DNA of 64,000 nt from Aeromonas jandaei (GTDB lineage: Bacteria > Pseudomonadota > Gammaproteobacteria > Enterobacterales > Aeromonadaceae): contig NZ_CP149571.1 in the NCBI RefSeq assembly GCF_037890695.1, positions 3,254,001-3,318,000 of the forward strand, written 5' to 3'. The notes under the pieces were generated by a model. The model had not been told where the DNA came from, made no database searches, and worked only from the letters and a program-made list of their open reading frames with translations. A program made the position numbers and the translations under genes. This document shows positions 55,137 to 64,000 of the stretch, one piece after another. Numbering within the stretch: the first letter of the stretch is position 1; every line of letters starts with the position of its first letter.

Positions 55137-57007
55137 TGTTGTCCCCCCTTGTAATGGCTACGCTCCTGCTCTTTTTGCTGGGCGCTGCCGCCGGTTTGCT
55201 GCTGCAAAAGCTGCCCGCACTGGCCAACCGTCTCAATAGCGGTTTTGCCCTGCTGGGCTCGCTCGCGGGTCTGGTCGCCGCCATCCAGATCTTTGCTCAA
55301 GGCACCCCCATCGACGGCCAGCTCTGGCTGCTGGGCTCGGTGCACCTCGATATGCTGGCCGCGCTGATGCTGCTGGTGATTAGCACCGTCGGCGTCGCCG
55401 TCGCCCTCTACTCCTTTGCCTATATCCGCGAATATCAGGGCAAGGGGGATGTGGCCATCGGCGCGCTGATGAACCTCTTCCTCTTTGCCATGGTAGGTAT
55501 GGTACTGGCCGACAACGCGCTCGGTTTCTTGCTCTGCTACGAGCTGGTGACCCTCACCACCTACTGGCTGGTCAAGACCAACCCCGAGGCCGCCAAACAG
55601 AGCCGCCTCTATCTGGTGATGAACCATATCGGCATGGCACTGGTGCTGATCGCCTTCTGGCTGCTCTGCCGCGAATCTGGCTCGCTGGAGTTCGCCGCGC
55701 TGCGCGAGCACCATCTGGCGGGCGCCTTGGCTTCTCTGGTGTTCCTGCTCAGCTTCTGCGGCTTTGGCCTGCGCGCCGGTTTCGTGCCGCTGCACGGCTG
55801 GCTGCCGGTCGCCGAGCCCGTTGCGCCGTCCCATATCTCGGCGCTGATGTCCGGCGTGATGGTGAAGCTGGGCCTCTTTGGCATCTTGCGGGTCAGCATC
55901 GATTTTCTCGGCGCCAGCCAGCTCTGGTGGGGCTATGTGGTGCTGATCTTCGGTGCCTGCTCGGCAGTGCTCGGGGTGCTGTTTGCGCTGGCCGAGCACG
56001 ATCTCAAGCGACTGCTCGCCTACCACACGGTGGAGAACATCGGCATCATCCTGATGGGGATGGGCATCGGCATGATCGGCATCGCCAACCAGCAACCGGC
56101 ACTGGTAGTGCTGGGGCTGCTCGGCGCCCTCTATCACCTGCTCAACCACGCCATCTTCAAAAGCCTGCTCTTTATGGGCACCGGCTCTGTGATGTTCCGC
56201 CTGCACACCCGCGACATGGACAAGATGGGTGGCCTCGCCAAGCTGATGCCCTGGACCGCGCTGGCGTTCCTCATCGGCGCTATGGCCATCTCGGCGCTGC
56301 CGCCGCTCAACGGCTTTGTCAGCGAGTGGTTTATCTACCAATCCCTGCTCTCCATGACCAAACTCGGCACCTCTGTCGTCGCGCCGCTCGCGGTAGTGAT
56401 GCTGGCGGTAACCGGCGCCATGGCGGTGATGTGTTTCGTCAAGGTCTACGGCATCTGCTTCTGCGGCGCCCCGCGCAGCGAGAAGGCGAGCCACGCCCGC
56501 GAAGTGCCGGGCGCCATGGTGGCAGGCACCCTGCTGCTGGCCGCGGTCTGTCTGGTGCTGGGTCTGGGCGCCCCCTGGATTGCCCCCCATATCGCCAGCT
56601 ATGGCCAAGCCTTGGTAAGCGGCCAAATGAACGTGGCCACCGGCGCCACCCTGCTGCCACTCGACAGCTCACAGGCGATCCTCTCCCCGCCCGTTATCGC
56701 CATCACCTTACTGGGGCTGTTCCTGATTCCGCTGCTGGTACTCGCCATCTTCAAGGGGCCCAAGCTGGGTCGTCGTCACGCTGGCACCCCGTGGGCTTGT
56801 GGTTACGCCTATGAGGAGCGCATGAGCCTCACCTCCGGCGGTGTCACCCACACCTTGCGCCAACTCTGCGCGCCACTCTATCGCAAGCAGCCGCAGCTCG
56901 ATCTGGCCAGCGCCCTGCACGGGGTGAGCGATACCAGCGGGACAACCGGCTGGTTGCTGCACGGTGTTGTGCTGGCGCTCTTTATCCTGATGGCTGTAGG
57001 AGTCTGA
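55136..57007 (+). CDS. hycC: Formate hydrogenlyase membrane subunit HycC
   Basis: A 623-residue polytopic protein of the NuoL/HycC antiporter-like family, with the core segments LLCYELVTLTTYWLVKTNPE, LHGWLPVAEPVAPSHISALM and LAYHTVENIGIILMGMGIG. It is one of two membrane subunits that anchor the hydrogenase and may move protons. It overlaps hycB (TGATG) and ends one base before hycD. Only one NuoL-type subunit is present; the extra ones of the hyf (hydrogenase 4) type are missing, so this is the compact FHL-1 form. Confidence 0.93.
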   Translation: MLSPLVMATLLLFLLGAAAGLLLQKLPALANRLNSGFALLGSLAGLVAAIQIFAQGTPIDGQLWLLGSVHLDMLAALMLLVISTVGVAVALYSFAYIREYQGKGDVAIGALMNLFLFAMVGMVLADNALGFLLCYELVTLTTYWLVKTNPEAAKQSRLYLVMNHIGMALVLIAFWLLCRESGSLEFAALREHHLAGALASLVFLLSFCGFGLRAGFVPLHGWLPVAEPVAPSHISALMSGVMVKLGLFGILRVSIDFLGASQLWWGYVVLIFGACSAVLGVLFALAEHDLKRLLAYHTVENIGIILMGMGIGMIGIANQQPALVVLGLLGALYHLLNHAIFKSLLFMGTGSVMFRLHTRDMDKMGGLAKLMPWTALAFLIGAMAISALPPLNGFVSEWFIYQSLLSMTKLGTSVVAPLAVVMLAVTGAMAVMCFVKVYGICFCGAPRSEKASHAREVPGAMVAGTLLLAAVCLVLGLGAPWIAPHIASYGQALVSGQMNVATGATLLPLDSSQAILSPPVIAITLLGLFLIPLLVLAIFKGPKLGRRHAGTPWACGYAYEERMSLTSGGVTHTLRQLCAPLYRKQPQLDLASALHGVSDTSGTTGWLLHGVVLALFILMAVGV

Positions 57008-57008
57008 T

Positions 57009-57962
57009 ATGCCTGTTCTTGAAATGCCGAGCTGGGGCATGGTTGCCCTCGCCCTGACCCAGGCCATCGCCATGCTGGCGCTGGCGCCGCTCGCCACCGG
57101 TTTCAACCGGGTGCTGCGGGCCAAGATACACTCCCGTCAGGGGCCGGGCCTGCTGCAGGATTACCGGGATATCGCCAAGCTCCTGCGCCGTCAGGAGGTG
57201 ACCCCGGAGCCTGCCGGCATCATCTTCAACCTGATGCCTGCGCTGCTCATCGCCGCCCTCTTGCTGGTAGGGATGGCGCTGCCAACCCTGACTCATGAGT
57301 CTCCCTTCCCCATCGCCGGGGATCTCATCACCGATATCTATCTGTTCGCCATCTTCCGCTTCTTCTTCTCCCTCTCGGGGCTCGACAGCGGCAGCATGTT
57401 TGCAGGGATCGGTGCCCGCCGCGAACTGACCCTCGGCATTCTGGTGGAGCCCATTCTGGTGCTCGCCTGCTTCATCATGGCGATGATGGTGGGCAGCTCG
57501 GATCTGGGCAATATCAGCAGCTATGTGGCGACCCAGCCGCTGGCCGCGCCCATCGCCACCCTGCTGGCCGGCGCCGCCTGCGCCTTCGCGGTGTTTGTCG
57601 AGATGGGCAAGCTGCCCTTTGACTGCGCCGAAGCCGAGCAGGAGTTGCAGGAGGGGCCGCTCACCGAGTACTCCGGTGCGGGCCTGGCCCTGCTCAAGCT
57701 CTCCATCGGCCTCAAGCAACTGGTGGTGGTGCAGCTCTTTCTGGTCATTTTCCTGCCCTTCGGCAAGGCGGCCAACTGGAGTCTGCCTGCGCTCATCGGC
57801 GCGGCGCTGATCCTCGCCTGCAAGCTGCTGGTGGCCTTTTTGCTGGCCGGCATCATCGAAAACGCCATGGCCCGCACCCAGTTCGTGCGCACCCACAAGC
57901 TCACCCGCTACGGGTTGGGGCTGGCCCTGCTGGCGCTGCTCGCCTATCTGGTCGGGGTCTGA
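57009..57962 (+). CDS. hycD: Formate hydrogenlyase membrane subunit HycD
   Basis: A 317-residue NuoH-family membrane protein with the conserved ARIHSRQGPGLLQDYRDIAK-type loop (here AKIHSRQGPGLLQDYRDI) and PFDCAEAEQELQEGPLTEYS. It connects the soluble hydrogenase arm to the membrane. An 80-base gap to hycE follows, the longest in the operon. Confidence 0.93.
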   Translation: MPVLEMPSWGMVALALTQAIAMLALAPLATGFNRVLRAKIHSRQGPGLLQDYRDIAKLLRRQEVTPEPAGIIFNLMPALLIAALLLVGMALPTLTHESPFPIAGDLITDIYLFAIFRFFFSLSGLDSGSMFAGIGARRELTLGILVEPILVLACFIMAMMVGSSDLGNISSYVATQPLAAPIATLLAGAACAFAVFVEMGKLPFDCAEAEQELQEGPLTEYSGAGLALLKLSIGLKQLVVVQLFLVIFLPFGKAANWSLPALIGAALILACKLLVAFLLAGIIENAMARTQFVRTHKLTRYGLGLALLALLAYLVGV

Positions 57963-58042
57963 ACCATGCCCGCCAGCACAGCAACTTTTTCCGATTTCAT
58001 CATTTGTGAATGCTCATTCCCGAACATTAAAGTGAGAACTGC

Positions 58043-59761
58043 ATGACCATCGCCATTTCGGATCGCATCGGCTGCGACTACATCCAGCAGGTGCGAGCAC
58101 AACTGCCCCACGCCATCGTCGACGAGGAGTGGCAAACCGCCGATCAGGCCACCATTACCGTCAAACCCACCAGTCTGGTCGAGACCGCCAGCCTGATCTT
58201 CCACCAGCTGGGGGGCTGGCTTCCCCTCTCCTTTGCCAATGACGAGCGCAGCCTCAACGGCCACTTCGCCGTCTACCACGTCTTCTCCATGGAGGGCGAC
58301 ACCAAGAGCTGGATCACCGTCAAGGTGCTGGTGGATGCCGATACCCAGGAGTACCCCTCCATCACCCCGACCATTCCGGCGGCGGTGTGGGGCGAGCGGG
58401 AGATCCGCGACATGTACGGCCTGCGCGCCATCGGCCTGCCGGACGAACGTCGTCTGGTACTGCCGGATGACTGGCCGGAGGATATCCACCCCCTGCGCAA
58501 GGACGCCATGGATTACCGCCAGCGCCCGATGCCCACCACCGACACCGAGACCTACCCCTTCGTCAACGAGCTGGGTAGTGATGCCAACCGCATCGTGCCG
58601 GTCGGCCCGCTGCACATCACCTCGGACGAGCCGGGCCACTTTCGTCTGTTCGTCGATGGGGAAGATATCATCGATGCCGACTACCGCCTCTTCTATGTCC
58701 ATCGCGGCATGGAGAAGCTGGCCGAAACCCGGATGGGCTACAACGAAGTGGCGTTTCTGACCGACCGGGTCTGCGGCATCTGCGGCTTTACCCACAGCGT
58801 CGCCTACACCACCTCGGTAGAGAACGCCATGGGTATTCCGGTGCCCGAGCGGGCCAAGATGATCCGCGCCGTGCTACTGGAGGTGGAGCGCCTGCACAGC
58901 CATATCCTCAACATCGGCCTGTCGAGCCACTTCACCGGTTTCGACACCGGCTTTATGCAGTTCTTCCGGGTGCGGGAAAAGTCCATGACCCTGGCCGAGC
59001 TGCTGACCGGTGCCCGCAAGACCTATGGCCTCAACCTGATTGGCGGGGTACGCCGCGACATCTTCAAGGAGGATCGCATCAAGGGTGCCCAGCTGGTGCG
59101 GGAGCTCCGTGATGAGCTCAAACCCCTGGTGGCCATGCTGCTGGATACCGCCAACATCTCCTCCCGCCTCATCGGTATCGGCAAGCTCGAGCCGCAAATT
59201 GCCCGCGATTTCAGCTGCGTCGGCCCCATGGTGCGGGCGAGCGGCTTCAAGCGCGACGTGCGTCGGGTCCACGACTTTGCCGGCTACCGCGAGCTGCCGA
59301 TGGAGATCCAGACCAAGGCGGGTTGCGACGTGCAATCCCGGGTGCTGGTGCGGATCCACGAGCTCTACGACTCCCTCGACATGATTGAGTTCGGCCTTGA
59401 GCACCTGCCGGAAGGGCCGCTTTTGACCGAAGGGTTCACCTACCAGCCGGGCAAGTTTGCGCTGGGCTTTACCGAAGCGCCTCGCGGCGAGAACGTCCAC
59501 TGGAGCATGACCGGGGACAACCAGAAGCTGTTCCGCTGGCGCTGCCGCGCCGCCACCTACGCCAACTGGCCTGCTCTGCGCTACATGCTGCGCGGCAATA
59601 CCGTGGCGGATGCGCCGCTCATCATCGGCAGTCTGGATCCCTGCTACTCCTGTACCGACCGGGTCACCCTGGTCGACCCCAAGAAGGGCAAATCCACCGT
59701 GGTCTCCTACAAGGAGATCGAGCGCTACGGCATCGATCGCAAAAACTCTCCGCTGAAATAA
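58043..59761 (+). CDS. hycE: NiFe-hydrogenase 3 large subunit HycE
   Basis: A 572-residue fusion of a NuoC-like N-terminus (about 1-170) and a NuoD/large-subunit domain. Nickel ligands are RVCGICGFTHS (about residue 243) and DPCYSCTDR (about 533). After the Arg of this second motif a C-terminal tail of about 32 residues (VTLVDPKKGK and on) is the piece removed by the HycI protease during NiFe insertion, as in E. coli. It makes hydrogen from protons. Confidence 0.95.
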   Translation: MTIAISDRIGCDYIQQVRAQLPHAIVDEEWQTADQATITVKPTSLVETASLIFHQLGGWLPLSFANDERSLNGHFAVYHVFSMEGDTKSWITVKVLVDADTQEYPSITPTIPAAVWGEREIRDMYGLRAIGLPDERRLVLPDDWPEDIHPLRKDAMDYRQRPMPTTDTETYPFVNELGSDANRIVPVGPLHITSDEPGHFRLFVDGEDIIDADYRLFYVHRGMEKLAETRMGYNEVAFLTDRVCGICGFTHSVAYTTSVENAMGIPVPERAKMIRAVLLEVERLHSHILNIGLSSHFTGFDTGFMQFFRVREKSMTLAELLTGARKTYGLNLIGGVRRDIFKEDRIKGAQLVRELRDELKPLVAMLLDTANISSRLIGIGKLEPQIARDFSCVGPMVRASGFKRDVRRVHDFAGYRELPMEIQTKAGCDVQSRVLVRIHELYDSLDMIEFGLEHLPEGPLLTEGFTYQPGKFALGFTEAPRGENVHWSMTGDNQKLFRWRCRAATYANWPALRYMLRGNTVADAPLIIGSLDPCYSCTDRVTLVDPKKGKSTVVSYKEIERYGIDRKNSPLK

Positions 59762-59770
59762 GGGGTCATC

Positions 59771-60328
59771 ATGATCAAGCTGTTCAAGACCATCCTCAAG
59801 GCTGGCACCCCGACCGCCAAGTACCCCTTCGCCCCTTACGAGGTGAACCGGGATTTTCGCGGCAAACCGAAATATCAGGCGGATCAGTGCATCGCCTGCG
59901 CCGCCTGCACCAAGGCCTGCCCGGCCAATGCACTGGTGATGGAAGTGGACATGGAGACCGGCGAACGGCGCTGGGAGATCTCCATGGCACGCTGCATCTT
60001 CTGCGGCCGCTGCGAGGAGGTCTGCCCGACCCGCGCCATCGCCCTCTCACCCGAGTTCGAGCTGGCGGTGACCAACAAGGCGGATCTCTATGAGGAGGCC
60101 CGCTTCGCGCTGGCCCCCTGCACCCTGTGCGGCACCTACTTTGCCCCGAGCAAGCTGGTGGCGCTGGTGGAGGACACCCTCAAGCAGGCGGGCACACCGC
60201 TGGCCACCCCGGAGCGACTGCACCACTGCCCCGACTGCAAACGAAAACAGAGCATGCTGAGCCAGCCTGACTCGGCCCTGATCACACCGATAGCCACACC
60301 GATGGCCGCACAAAAGGAGTGGATGTGA
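59771..60328 (+). CDS. hycF: Formate hydrogenlyase ferredoxin subunit HycF
   Basis: A 185-residue protein with two 4Fe-4S motifs, [12 protein letters not shown] and [12 protein letters not shown], as in NuoI/HycF. It also has a C-terminal CTLCG and HCPDCKR pair, seen in HycF. It relays electrons between HycB and HycG. Its stop overlaps the hycG start (TGATG). Confidence 0.93.
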   Translation: MIKLFKTILKAGTPTAKYPFAPYEVNRDFRGKPKYQADQCIACAACTKACPANALVMEVDMETGERRWEISMARCIFCGRCEEVCPTRAIALSPEFELAVTNKADLYEEARFALAPCTLCGTYFAPSKLVALVEDTLKQAGTPLATPERLHHCPDCKRKQSMLSQPDSALITPIATPMAAQKEWM

Positions 60329-61143
60329 TGAGCAAGATCAAAGGCATAGAACCGGTTGTCGGCCATGCCCATACCCGCGCCGTGCCGCTGGCACAGGATC
60401 CCGAGATCACCAAACTCAAGAAGACCCTGCTCAAGGACATTCGCCGCTCGGCCTATGTCTATCGGGTCGATTGCGGCGGCTGCAACGCCTGCGAGATCGA
60501 GATCTTCGCCACCATCACCCCGCTGTTCGATGCCGAGCGTTTCGGCATCAAGGTGGTCGCCTCCCCCCGCCACGCCGACATCCTGCTCTTTACCGGCGCG
60601 GTGACCCGGGCGATGCGGGTACCGGCACTGCGCGCCTACGAGGCGGCGCCCGATCCCAAGATCTGCATCGCCTACGGCGCCTGCGGCTGTGACGGCGGCA
60701 TCTTCCACGACCTCTACTGCGTCTGGGGCGGCACCGACAAAATCGTACCGGTAGATGTCTATATTCCGGGCTGCCCTCCGACACCGGCGGCCACCATCTA
60801 CGGCTTTGCGGTGGCGCTCGGTCTGCTTGAGCAGAAACTCAAAGCCACCAGCCACGAGGTGCAACCGGGTGAACGGGTCGAGCTGCGCCACACCGGCATC
60901 CCCAATGAAATTCGGGTGATGATCGAGCGCGAAGCGCGCCGCATGGCCGGTTACCGGCAGGGGCAGATCATCGCCGACGAGTTTATGGCCCTGCTCGAAG
61001 GGGCAACCCAGCAGGATGTGGATCTACGCATCCAGAGCTACCTCGATCAGCACGACGATCCGCGCCTCTCAGAGATCGTCAACAACCTGGCCAACGCCTG
61101 CCTCAACCGGGCAGCCGGCAAGGGAGAGGCGGTACATGGCTGA
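60328..61143 (+). CDS. hycG: Hydrogenase 3 small subunit HycG
   Basis: A 271-residue NuoB-type small subunit with [11 protein letters not shown] (about residues 49-59), YGACGCDGG and the PGCPPTP motif, the ligands of the proximal 4Fe-4S cluster. I chose the ATG at 60328, with AGGAG nine bases upstream, over the frame start nine bases earlier. It is about 15 residues longer than E. coli HycG at both ends combined. It overlaps hycH by eight bases. Confidence 0.94.
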   Translation: MSKIKGIEPVVGHAHTRAVPLAQDPEITKLKKTLLKDIRRSAYVYRVDCGGCNACEIEIFATITPLFDAERFGIKVVASPRHADILLFTGAVTRAMRVPALRAYEAAPDPKICIAYGACGCDGGIFHDLYCVWGGTDKIVPVDVYIPGCPPTPAATIYGFAVALGLLEQKLKATSHEVQPGERVELRHTGIPNEIRVMIEREARRMAGYRQGQIIADEFMALLEGATQQDVDLRIQSYLDQHDDPRLSEIVNNLANACLNRAAGKGEAVHG

Positions 61144-61549
61144 CGAGGTTTTCTTCTATCGCCTCTCGCGCAAGTTCGTCGACGAGCAGTTCGACGTGCC
61201 GGAAGAGGCCAGGGAGGTGATGTACTACAGCCTCGCCATCGGCCACCACCTCGGCATCGTCGATTGCCTGCGAGCAGACCTGGTCTGCTCGCTGACCGGT
61301 TATCGCGACTGGGTAGCCAAGCTGCCAGAGGTGAGTGAAGCGCGCCGCAAGATGGAGGGGTTTCTCACCTTTGGCGAGATCACCATCTATCGCGAGCACT
61401 GCCATATGCTGGCCTGCGCCTTCGACCGACTGCGCAAAGCCGAAGGCGTGCTCGATGAGCAGGAGCTGGGCTGGACCAATACCTTTATGGATCAGCTCAC
61501 TGCCCTCTTTAACGACCCCCATATGTACCTGATGGTAAGGAGCCGCTGA
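61136..61549 (+). CDS. hycH: Formate hydrogenlyase maturation protein HycH
   Basis: A 137-residue protein matching HycH, a conserved assembly factor of hydrogenase 3 whose exact action is not settled. It starts [17 protein letters not shown]. It overlaps hycG at its start by eight bases and hycI at its end by one base (TGATG). Confidence 0.9.
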   Translation: MADEVFFYRLSRKFVDEQFDVPEEAREVMYYSLAIGHHLGIVDCLRADLVCSLTGYRDWVAKLPEVSEARRKMEGFLTFGEITIYREHCHMLACAFDRLRKAEGVLDEQELGWTNTFMDQLTALFNDPHMYLMVRSR

Positions 61550-62040
61550 TGGGCTGCAATCTCGTGTTGACCGTGGGCAATGCCATGATGGGGGACGACG
61601 GTGCCGGCCCCTATCTCGCCGACAAGCTGCAGGCCGCCCCCCTGCCCGGCTGGATCCATATCGACGGCGGCATCGCGCCGGAAAATGTGGTCTACAAGGT
61701 GCGGGAGCTGCAACCTGAGCGGGTGGTGCTGGTGGATGCCGCCGAGATCGGCGAGAAGGCGGGAACCCTGCAGGTGATCCCCCCCGAGACCATCGCCGAG
61801 ATGTTTATCTTCTCGACCCACAATATGCCACTCAATTTCCTGATCGACGAGCTCAAGACCTTTGTCCCCGAGGTGATCTTTGTCGGGGTACAACCGGCCA
61901 TCGTGGCGTTCTCCTTCCCGATGACCGAGATGGTGAGCGAGGCGATGGATTATCTTTATCAGCATCTTGATGCCGCCAGTGACACCAGTCTGTTAATAGA
62001 TAAACTGGATCAGTGGAATATTGCCAACGCCAACCGGTGA
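61549..62040 (+). CDS. hycI: Hydrogenase 3 maturation protease HycI
   Basis: A 163-residue endopeptidase with GNAMMGDDGAGPYLAD (first Asp ligand, about residue 16), VLVDAAEIG and FSTHNMPL (His), the nickel-sensing residues of this family. It trims the C-terminus of HycE after Ni insertion. Last gene of the operon; a hairpin follows at 62099. Confidence 0.94.
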   Translation: MGCNLVLTVGNAMMGDDGAGPYLADKLQAAPLPGWIHIDGGIAPENVVYKVRELQPERVVLVDAAEIGEKAGTLQVIPPETIAEMFIFSTHNMPLNFLIDELKTFVPEVIFVGVQPAIVAFSFPMTEMVSEAMDYLYQHLDAASDTSLLIDKLDQWNIANANR

Positions 62041-62098
62041 TTATTTATCGAGTTGTTAACGACCGTTATTGACCGACGGTTCCGGCAATGTGATCGAG

Positions 62099-62126
62099 GC
62101 CCGATGTTAAATTAAAAACATCGGGC
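62099..62126 (+). terminator. Possible terminator of the hyc operon
   Basis: Ten-base stem GCCCGATGTT/AACATCGGGC with an A-rich eight-base loop. The following T tract is poor (TAATTGTG). Confidence 0.55.
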
Positions 62127-62253
62127 TAATTGTGCTGAACTTGATATAAAACAAGGTTCTTTGATTTTTTCAAAAAATCGCTAACTCTCGCTTTTTTATG
62201 ACAAAAAAAGCGTTGCCAGTCACAGAAATTTGCCACAAAATGGCGACTGTTAC

Positions 62254-62345
62254 GGAAGTTGATGGGGTCTGGTGGCCTCCTCGGTCTTCAAAACCGATGT
62301 GAGCCGAGAAGGCTTTGGCAGGTTCGATTCCTGCCTCTTCCGCCA
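62254..62345 (+). tRNA. selC: tRNA-Sec (anticodon TCA)
   Basis: Anticodon stem TCGGT/ACCGA encloses CTTCAAA with anticodon TCA. A long variable arm (AGCC/GGCT), T arm GCAGG-TTCGATT-CCTGC and encoded CCA are present; 92 bases. GGAAG pairs with CTTCC, but two inner acceptor pairs (TT against TC) look imperfect, which may be real or an error. It is needed to decode the UGA in fdhF and lies beside selA. Confidence 0.9.
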
Positions 62346-62660
62346 AATTTATCTATTGAACAAATACTCTCCCGCTGAATTTTTCGGCCTGGATTTTATT
62401 TCCATTGTTTGTTCAATATGTTTGAAGTAATACCTTAAAAAAAGGTGCTTGCCGCTTGCCAATATAATCCGAACTCAGGTTATCTCGCTGGCCAAAAATT
62501 AATTTATCAGCATCGATGCAGCATTAATTTATACCCGCTCATTGATGCACCCAGTTTGCAGTCATCCGCAAATCGCCAGCAGTGCCATAACCCGTCAGCT
62601 CGGCCTCTCTATCGGCAAACCGGTGCGCCTCCCGAACCCACGCACTGCACTGGTAATCCC
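62346..62660. other. Intergenic region between selC and selA
   Basis: No gene. A ten-base inverted repeat, ATTGAACAAA (62355) and TTTGTTCAAT (62408), with 43 bases between, could be a structural or binding element. No clear promoter or ribosome site for selA was found. Confidence 0.45.
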
Positions 62661-64000
62661 ATGCCGAACTCGTCTCACGCGTCAGCCATCCCCCACCGCC
62701 AGCCCGCATCAGGTACGGCTGCCGACGATTCACAGCCAGATTCTCAGCAACAGCCCGGCCAGCAACAAACGCGCTGTCTGCCGCAAGTGGAACAGCTGCT
62801 GCAGCAACCCTTTCTCGCCGGTTTTATCGAGACGCTGAGCCGCCCGCTGGTGACTCAGGCGGTGCGCGATACCCTGAGCGAGCTGCGCCAGAGCGAAGAT
62901 TTTCGCCAGCATGGCGTCGCCCCCGAGCAGATCGAGGCGCTGATTGCCAAACGCTGCCGACAGCAGCTGCGCCAGCGTCAAACCCGGCTGATCAATGCCA
63001 CCGGCACCCTGGTGCATACCAATTTGGGGCGTTCGCCGTTAAGTGCCGATCTGTGGGACGAGGTGCGTGACCTCAACACCGGGTACAACAATCTGGAGCT
63101 GGATCTCGCCACCGGCAAGCGCGGCGGGCGCAAGGGGCTGATCGCCCCCCTGCTCCGTTGCCTCACCCAGGCCGAGGATTCGCTGGTGGTCAACAACAAC
63201 GCCGCCTCGCTCTTTTTGCTGCTGCAGGAGGTGGCCAAGGGGCGCGAGGTGATCGTCTCGCGCGGCGAGCAGATCCAGATTGGCGGCGGCTTTCGCATTC
63301 CCGATATTCTGGCGCTCTCCGGCGCCAAACTGGTGGAGGTGGGCACCACCAATATCACTACCGCCAAAGATTACCTCGATGCCATCACCGATCAGACCGC
63401 GCTGGTGCTGATGGTGCACAGATCCAATTTCGCCATTCGCGGCTTTACCGAATCCCCCGATATCGGCGAGGTGGCCCGCGCCCTGCCCGAGCACGTGGTG
63501 CTGGCGGTGGATCAGGGCTCCGGCTTGACCACCGAAGAGTTTGCGCCGGATGAAACCTCGGTGCGCCAGTACATCAAGGCGGGGGCGGATCTGGTCTGCT
63601 ACTCAGGCGACAAGCTCTTGGGGGGCCCGCAATCGGGCATCATCAGTGGCCGCAGCGACCTTATCAAGCGGCTGGAAAAACATCCCATGATGCGCACCTT
63701 CCGCCCGAGCCGCATCGTCTACTCCCTGCTCGAACGCCTGCTCATCCACAAGCTCAACAAATCCCCCGTCGGCGAGGGCATCGCCCAGCGCACCTTGAGC
63801 AACCCGGCAGCCATGCAGGCGAGAGCCTCCCAGCTGATGGCCGCCCTGCCCGGCTGCTTTGTGCCGGTTCCAGCCCAGCTGGTGGTGGGCGGTGGCACCT
63901 TGCCGGACGAGTTTTACCCGGCGCCAGCGCTGGAGTGCACCGACCCGCGCCCGGCCCAGCTGCTGCTCGATGATTTGCGCGACCTGCCGGTACCGGTCAT
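62661..64000 (+). CDS. selA: L-seryl-tRNA(Sec) selenium transferase, 3' end outside window
   Basis: The frame is open from ATG 62661 to the end of the window, about 446 codons, so the stop is not seen. It matches SelA: INATGTLVHTNLGRSPLS, VVNNNAASLFLLL, and the PLP lysine in YSGDKLLGGPQSGII (about residue 320). SelA converts Ser-tRNA-Sec to Sec-tRNA-Sec using selenophosphate. The N-terminal 35 residues are Gln/Ser-rich and not conserved, and there is no good ribosome site before the ATG, so the start is uncertain. Confidence 0.93.
   Translation, partial: MPNSSHASAIPHRQPASGTAADDSQPDSQQQPGQQQTRCLPQVEQLLQQPFLAGFIETLSRPLVTQAVRDTLSELRQSEDFRQHGVAPEQIEALIAKRCRQQLRQRQTRLINATGTLVHTNLGRSPLSADLWDEVRDLNTGYNNLELDLATGKRGGRKGLIAPLLRCLTQAEDSLVVNNNAASLFLLLQEVAKGREVIVSRGEQIQIGGGFRIPDILALSGAKLVEVGTTNITTAKDYLDAITDQTALVLMVHRSNFAIRGFTESPDIGEVARALPEHVVLAVDQGSGLTTEEFAPDETSVRQYIKAGADLVCYSGDKLLGGPQSGIISGRSDLIKRLEKHPMMRTFRPSRIVYSLLERLLIHKLNKSPVGEGIAQRTLSNPAAMQARASQLMAALPGCFVPVPAQLVVGGGTLPDEFYPAPALECTDPRPAQLLLDDLRDLPVPV

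Noticed and set aside
54809..56626. A 605-codon minus-strand frame opposite hycB-hycC
   Set aside because: Shadow with extreme His/Gln content and no motif; hycC matches its family over the full length.
54471..62040. Hydrogenase 4 (hyf) operon
   Set aside because: The extra membrane subunits HyfD, HyfE and HyfF are missing; the set B to I matches the hyc layout.

Overview
The window looks like a chromosomal segment of an Aeromonas-type gammaproteobacterium. Core genes are GC-rich. Neighbour order (yohJ-yohK-cdd; selC next to selA) and proteins such as HrpA, SbcB, Kup, TnaA, DadA, Asd and the formate hydrogenlyase set fit an indole-positive facultative anaerobe. The genus is inferred from protein resemblance, not from a marker gene.

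Region 1 (1-11.2 kb) is core: the end of a FadL-type porin, an EAL-HDOD protein, a thiolase divergent from a LiuR-like MerR regulator, ribosomal protein L25, a LysM protein, the helicase HrpA, a CBS-domain protein and a double-HD (HD-GYP) protein.

Region 2 (11.4-29.9 kb) is an accessory island inserted in front of sbcB. Two ~155-bp imperfect direct repeats bracket it, each holding the sbcB upstream region and first codons; the left copy is a dead remnant. From left to right the island holds: a gene-tail remnant; a decayed IS3-family element interrupted by an IS481-family element; a broken phage replication module; 1.7 kb of AT-rich sequence without convincing genes; two overlapping DUF262 (GmrSD-like) genes; a secreted repeat protein; a zinc-ribbon protein; a HEPN protein; a DUF4258-like gene with an unknown partner, divergent from a BrxR/CapW-type WYL regulator; and a three-gene overlapping operon of a CrfC/RdcA-like dynamin GTPase, an RdcB/YjcZ-like protein and a patatin phospholipase. 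No integrase was seen. This is the most likely place for new biology, probably defence or membrane-related.

Region 3 (29.9-42.5 kb) is core metabolism: sbcB, a GH36 alpha-galactosidase, yohJ-yohK-cdd with a candidate CRP site, tryptophanase with an unannotated TnaC leader peptide and a CRP site, a DUF2256 gene coupled to an FeS photolyase, dadA and asd.

Region 4 (42.6-64 kb) is an almost complete formate hydrogenlyase and selenocysteine locus: fdhD-fhlA, fdhF with an in-frame UGA and a SECIS hairpin, hydN, then (after an AT-rich three-gene insert and kup) hycBCDEFGHI, tRNA-Sec (selC) and the start of selA. FhlA, a sigma-54 activator, probably drives both hydN-fdhF and hycB-I: each has a correctly spaced -24/-12 promoter and, about 105-175 bp upstream, a cluster of GTGACGA motifs. 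Two copies of a short palindromic repeat flank kup.
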